Below, piece by piece: positions 4,858 to 7,283 of a stretch of 7,283 bases of DNA. Location of the stretch: contig JAPUJS010000501.1 in the NCBI GenBank assembly GCA_027296045.1, positions 1 to 7,283 of the forward strand, read 5' to 3'. Origin of the DNA: a bacterium (lineage in GTDB: Bacteria > Latescibacterota > UBA2968). The notes beneath the pieces are model-generated. The model was not told where the DNA came from. It saw only the letters and a list, made by a program, of their open reading frames with translations, and did not search any database. The number at the start of each line of letters is the position of its first letter. Positions within the stretch are counted from its first letter, which is position 1. Made by a program: the position numbers and the translations under genes.

Positions 4858-6465
4858 ATGAACCGCAAACCTTACCGCATAGGTGTCATCGACCTGGGTT
4901 CCAACACCGCCCGCCTCATTGTCATGCAAGCCATCCCAGGCTACGCCTATCGCATCGTGGATGAAATCCGCGAAGTCGTACGCCTTCAGCAAGGCATGAC
5001 CAAAAAAGGCCTGCACAAAAAAGCCGTCGAACGCGCCTTCTCCACCCTGCGCCTCTTCAAGCGCTTCTGCGATACCACCCACGTCGACACCATCCTTACC
5101 ACCGCAACAGCCGCCGTCCGAGACGCCCCTAATGGACCGGCATTTATCGAACGCGTCAGCGCCGAAATCAACCTCGACCTCCAGATCATAGACGGAGAAA
5201 GAGAAGCCTATCTGGGCGTGCTGGGCGTGCTCAACGAAGTGCCCTTTGAAGAAGGCTATGTTCTGGACATCGGGGGCGGCAGTGCCCAGACCAGCGAAGT
5301 CCGCAAGAGCTTTTTCCACAAAGGTCAGTCCTTCACCCTTGGCGCTCTGGCCCTCACCGAACGCTTTGTAGCGCACGATCCGATCAAAGCATCGGAAGTC
5401 AAAAACATCCAAAAAGAAATCGACCACCAGTTGGATACAGCCTTCTGGGCAAAGAAGATCCACGCCCCCACCCTGGTCGGTCTGGGCGGCACCATTCGCA
5501 ACCTGGCCCGCATCGCCTGTTTGCGCCACGACTACCCCCTCAACACCCTGCACGGCGTTCGACTGACCCGTGCCGACGTCGAAAAAACCATCGATTTGCT
5601 CCGCCACAATTCAAATGCCAAACGCAAACACATCCCCGGCTTAAACGAAGATCGCGCCGACATCATTTTGCCCGGCGCCATGGTCGTGGCCACCGTCATG
5701 GATCGTCTCGGCGTCGAAGACATGGCCATCTCCACGTGCGGCTTGCGGGAAGGCGTGTTCCTGGAACAATTCTGGGAACACCTGCCCCGGCCCACCGTCC
5801 CCGAAATCAAACGCTTTGGCGTGCTCAACCTGGCCCGCAACTACCACTATCAAAAACACCACACCAACCACGTTCGCTTCCTCTGTGAACGCCTCTTCGA
5901 CCAGCTCTCACCCCTCCACGGCTACGGATTGCCCGAACTCGAACTCCTCGACGCGGCCGCCATGCTCCACGATATCGGCAATGCCATCGGCTACGACGAC
6001 CACCACAAACATTCCCAAACCCTGATCCAATACAACGGTCTGCCCGGCTTTACCCCCCGGGAAATCGCCCTCATCGCCCTCCTGACCCGCTTCCACCGAA
6101 AAGGCAAACCCAATATCTTAGACTACAAAACCCTGCTCGACAAAGACGACGAAAAACTGCTGCTCTGCCTCTCCGCCCTGCTCCGCCTGGCCGAATTCTT
6201 AGAACGCGGCCGAAACGCCGCCGTCGACGACGTCAGTGTCACCTGGACCGACGACACCCTCCACATCTCCCTCATCGCCGATGAATTCCCCATTGTCGAA
6301 ATGTGGCAAAGCGAACAACACGCCGTCCCGCTCGCCAGGGCCGCCTTCGACCGAAAAGTTCGCCTCGACAGCCTGGCCGCCCCCGGCCCCTGGCCCGGCT
6401 TGAGCGAAGACGACGACGATGAAAACAATACCGAAACCTTCCCCCCACCCGCTCCGTCAACCTGA
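4858..6465 (+). CDS. ppx: Ppx/GppA-type exopolyphosphatase with C-terminal HD domain
   Basis: This 535-residue protein joins an ASKHA-fold Ppx/GppA phosphatase (~1-310) to an HD domain (~320-500). The family removes terminal phosphate from polyphosphate or converts pppGpp to ppGpp; the sequence does not say which. Motifs: IDLGSNTARLIV (11-22, first phosphate loop), TTATAAVRDA (81-90), IDGEREAYLGV (111-121, Glu114/Glu116 near the expected catalytic Glu), VLDIGGGSAQ (135-144, second phosphate loop), GLGGTIRNLARI (208-219) and STCGLREGVFLE (292-303). The HD part shows AAAMLHDIGNAIGYDDHHKHS (~366-386) with the His371-Asp372 pair. The position after GGGSA is Gln144, where E. coli Ppx has Glu. The tail (~515-535) is acidic, then rich in Pro and Thr. 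No signal peptide, so cytoplasmic. AGGAG (4847-4851) lies six bases before ATG and overlaps the esterase stub's stop codon. The next gene follows 26 bases after the stop. Confidence 0.93.
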   Translation: MNRKPYRIGVIDLGSNTARLIVMQAIPGYAYRIVDEIREVVRLQQGMTKKGLHKKAVERAFSTLRLFKRFCDTTHVDTILTTATAAVRDAPNGPAFIERVSAEINLDLQIIDGEREAYLGVLGVLNEVPFEEGYVLDIGGGSAQTSEVRKSFFHKGQSFTLGALALTERFVAHDPIKASEVKNIQKEIDHQLDTAFWAKKIHAPTLVGLGGTIRNLARIACLRHDYPLNTLHGVRLTRADVEKTIDLLRHNSNAKRKHIPGLNEDRADIILPGAMVVATVMDRLGVEDMAISTCGLREGVFLEQFWEHLPRPTVPEIKRFGVLNLARNYHYQKHHTNHVRFLCERLFDQLSPLHGYGLPELELLDAAAMLHDIGNAIGYDDHHKHSQTLIQYNGLPGFTPREIALIALLTRFHRKGKPNILDYKTLLDKDDEKLLLCLSALLRLAEFLERGRNAAVDDVSVTWTDDTLHISLIADEFPIVEMWQSEQHAVPLARAAFDRKVRLDSLAAPGPWPGLSEDDDDENNTETFPPPAPST

Positions 6466-6491
6466 TAGGAACCCCACACTCGGAGCCCCCC

Positions 6492-7283
6492 ATGGTCGTC
6501 TACCACGGCACCCACACCCGAAACGCCCGACGCATCCAGATCGAGGGCTTCGTGCCCAGAGCCAAGCGCGTTTGGTTCACCAAAGACGTCAACTATGCCA
6601 GACGCAGGGCGAAGACCAAAGCCGGACGATCCAACGGTCGACCGGTCGTGCTCACCTGCAAGCTCAACCTCCCTGCCCTTCGCAAGGAGCTCGGCTCCCG
6701 TCGGGTGGTCCAGCAAGGCCACGTCGTTGTCATCAGCGGCCACATCTCGGCATCTGTCATCATCCGAAACCCCGTCCAGCCCATCCACCAAGAACTCGCC
6801 AACTGGATCAACCAAGAACTCGCCAACTGGATCAACACCGTCCTGGGCGTCAAACCCTACAAAGGCGTCAGCCCCAAACACGCCGGTATTGCTCGCCTTG
6901 CTGGCTGGATCCAACACCGCACGGAGGCCAACCCCACCGGCACGATCAACCAGAAGGAACTCCTCCAACTTGCTCAGCAGTGGCTCCCCGAATACTTTCG
7001 GAACGTCCGAATTGACTTTGACGAACTCCGCGCCTTCCCCAAACCGATCTCCCCAGAAGCCATCTCCGACTTCACCGAACCCGATCCCACACCGGACACC
7101 CGCGAAGAAGAAGCCCTCGACCTCCTCCTATCCGACAAACCCGAACAGCGCATCCGGGGCATGACCTTGCTGTCCAAGTACCACCCGCCCGATCTCTTTG
7201 ACTGGTGCGCGATGTTTCTCAACGACAACGACCTGGAGATGCGCGTCCTCACGCTGGAAACCATGGTCCAGTGCGACGACGTC
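6492..7283 (+). CDS. ADP-ribosyltransferase-fold-like protein with HEAT-like repeats, partial
   Basis: This frame is open for 264 codons and runs off the window end, so the C-terminus is missing. The start is supported by GGAG (6482-6485), six bases before ATG and 26 bases after the ppx stop. Residues ~1-95 resemble small ADP-ribosyltransferase-fold domains: VYHGTHTRNARRIQIEGF (3-20, His5 as the NAD-binding His), VWFTKDVNYARRRA (27-40, strand with aromatic residue then helix), PVVLTCKLNL (51-60) and VISGHISASVII (80-91). Residues ~96-200 are a linker region with an exact 8-residue duplication (100-115). Residues ~204-264 show helix pairs of HEAT type: ALDLLLSDKPEQRIRGMTLLSKY and FLNDNDLEMRVLTLETM, each with D-x4-R-x3-L spacing. 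It could modify a protein or nucleic acid or be a toxin-like or inactive ART; the fold call rests on motif shape and no function is proven. No signal peptide is present. C-ending codon use matches its neighbours. Confidence 0.8.
   Translation, partial: MVVYHGTHTRNARRIQIEGFVPRAKRVWFTKDVNYARRRAKTKAGRSNGRPVVLTCKLNLPALRKELGSRRVVQQGHVVVISGHISASVIIRNPVQPIHQELANWINQELANWINTVLGVKPYKGVSPKHAGIARLAGWIQHRTEANPTGTINQKELLQLAQQWLPEYFRNVRIDFDELRAFPKPISPEAISDFTEPDPTPDTREEEALDLLLSDKPEQRIRGMTLLSKYHPPDLFDWCAMFLNDNDLEMRVLTLETMVQCDDV
6789..6836 (+). repeat. Perfect 24-bp tandem duplication inside a coding region
   Basis: The 24-base unit at 6789-6812 (start caagaactcgcc, end aactggatcaac) recurs without a single mismatch at 6813-6836. 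It encodes QELANWIN twice, in frame. Two bases (ac) before each copy also match, giving 26 identical bases. No synonymous changes separate the copies, which points to recent slippage or unequal exchange, or to active length variation. Confidence 0.97.

Noticed and set aside
4405..5607. Minus-strand open frame of 400 codons
   Set aside because: It spans the GH172, esterase-stub and ppx regions in antisense. The peptide is Gly/Val/Phe/Asp-rich with no domain, typical of the shadow of C-ending codons.
6123..6968. Minus-strand open frame of 281 codons
   Set aside because: It is antisense to the ppx 3' end and the ART-like gene, has low-complexity runs of Ser and Val/Asp, and no family motif. The + strand frames have ribosome sites and recognisable domains.
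1..7283. CRISPR array, tRNA, rRNA, insertion sequence or attachment site
   Set aside because: No regularly spaced repeats, cloverleaf-like segments, transposase motifs or terminal inverted repeats were seen on either strand.

Overview
The window looks like chromosomal DNA of a free-living, polysaccharide-degrading Gram-negative bacterium. Coding regions are moderately GC-rich with a strong preference for C-ending codons. Shine-Dalgarno sites are purine-rich, and two gene products carry Sec-type signal peptides. An oligogalacturonate lyase, a GH172/DUF2961 protein, a GH113 mannanase-like enzyme and a sulfatase-like remnant together suggest the Planctomycetota-Verrucomicrobiota-Lentisphaerota-Kiritimatiellota group. 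That placement is an inference from gene content only; there is no marker gene here.

Layout. Positions 1-17 look like the tail of a terminator for an upstream gene. A 299-residue exported protein (76-975, +) belongs to a family often auto-labelled 'septum formation inhibitor Maf', a label the sequence does not support. It converges on a secreted GH113-like glycoside hydrolase (1084-2166, -), and a strong two-way terminator lies between them (1002-1038). The 396 bases between the GH113 start and the next gene are not empty. They hold a possible GH113 promoter, what reads as the last ~53 codons of a sulfatase gene on the + strand (2188-2349), a GC-rich hairpin resembling a dispersed repeat, and a leader with a ribosome binding site.

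From 2563 onward all genes lie on the + strand and are closely spaced: oligogalacturonate lyase (ogl, PL22), a GH172/DUF2961 protein, a 22-codon remnant of an alpha/beta-hydrolase esterase, a Ppx/GppA phosphatase with a C-terminal HD domain, and a protein that runs off the window end. The last one joins an apparent ADP-ribosyltransferase-fold N-terminus to HEAT-like repeats.

How the genes fit together. ogl and the GH172 gene are 21 bases apart and both products lack signal peptides. This suggests a cytoplasmic step that finishes unsaturated pectin oligomers and trims another sugar from them. GH113 is the exported enzyme. The sulfatase-like 3' end and the esterase-like 5' end suggest a once larger carbohydrate-utilisation cluster that has been partly deleted or rearranged. 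The Ppx and ART/HEAT genes seem to be a separate functional unit that now sits directly behind it. I see no CRISPR array, tRNA, rRNA or intact mobile element. No wholly new system is evident; the ART-like/HEAT fusion and the gene remnants are the best leads.
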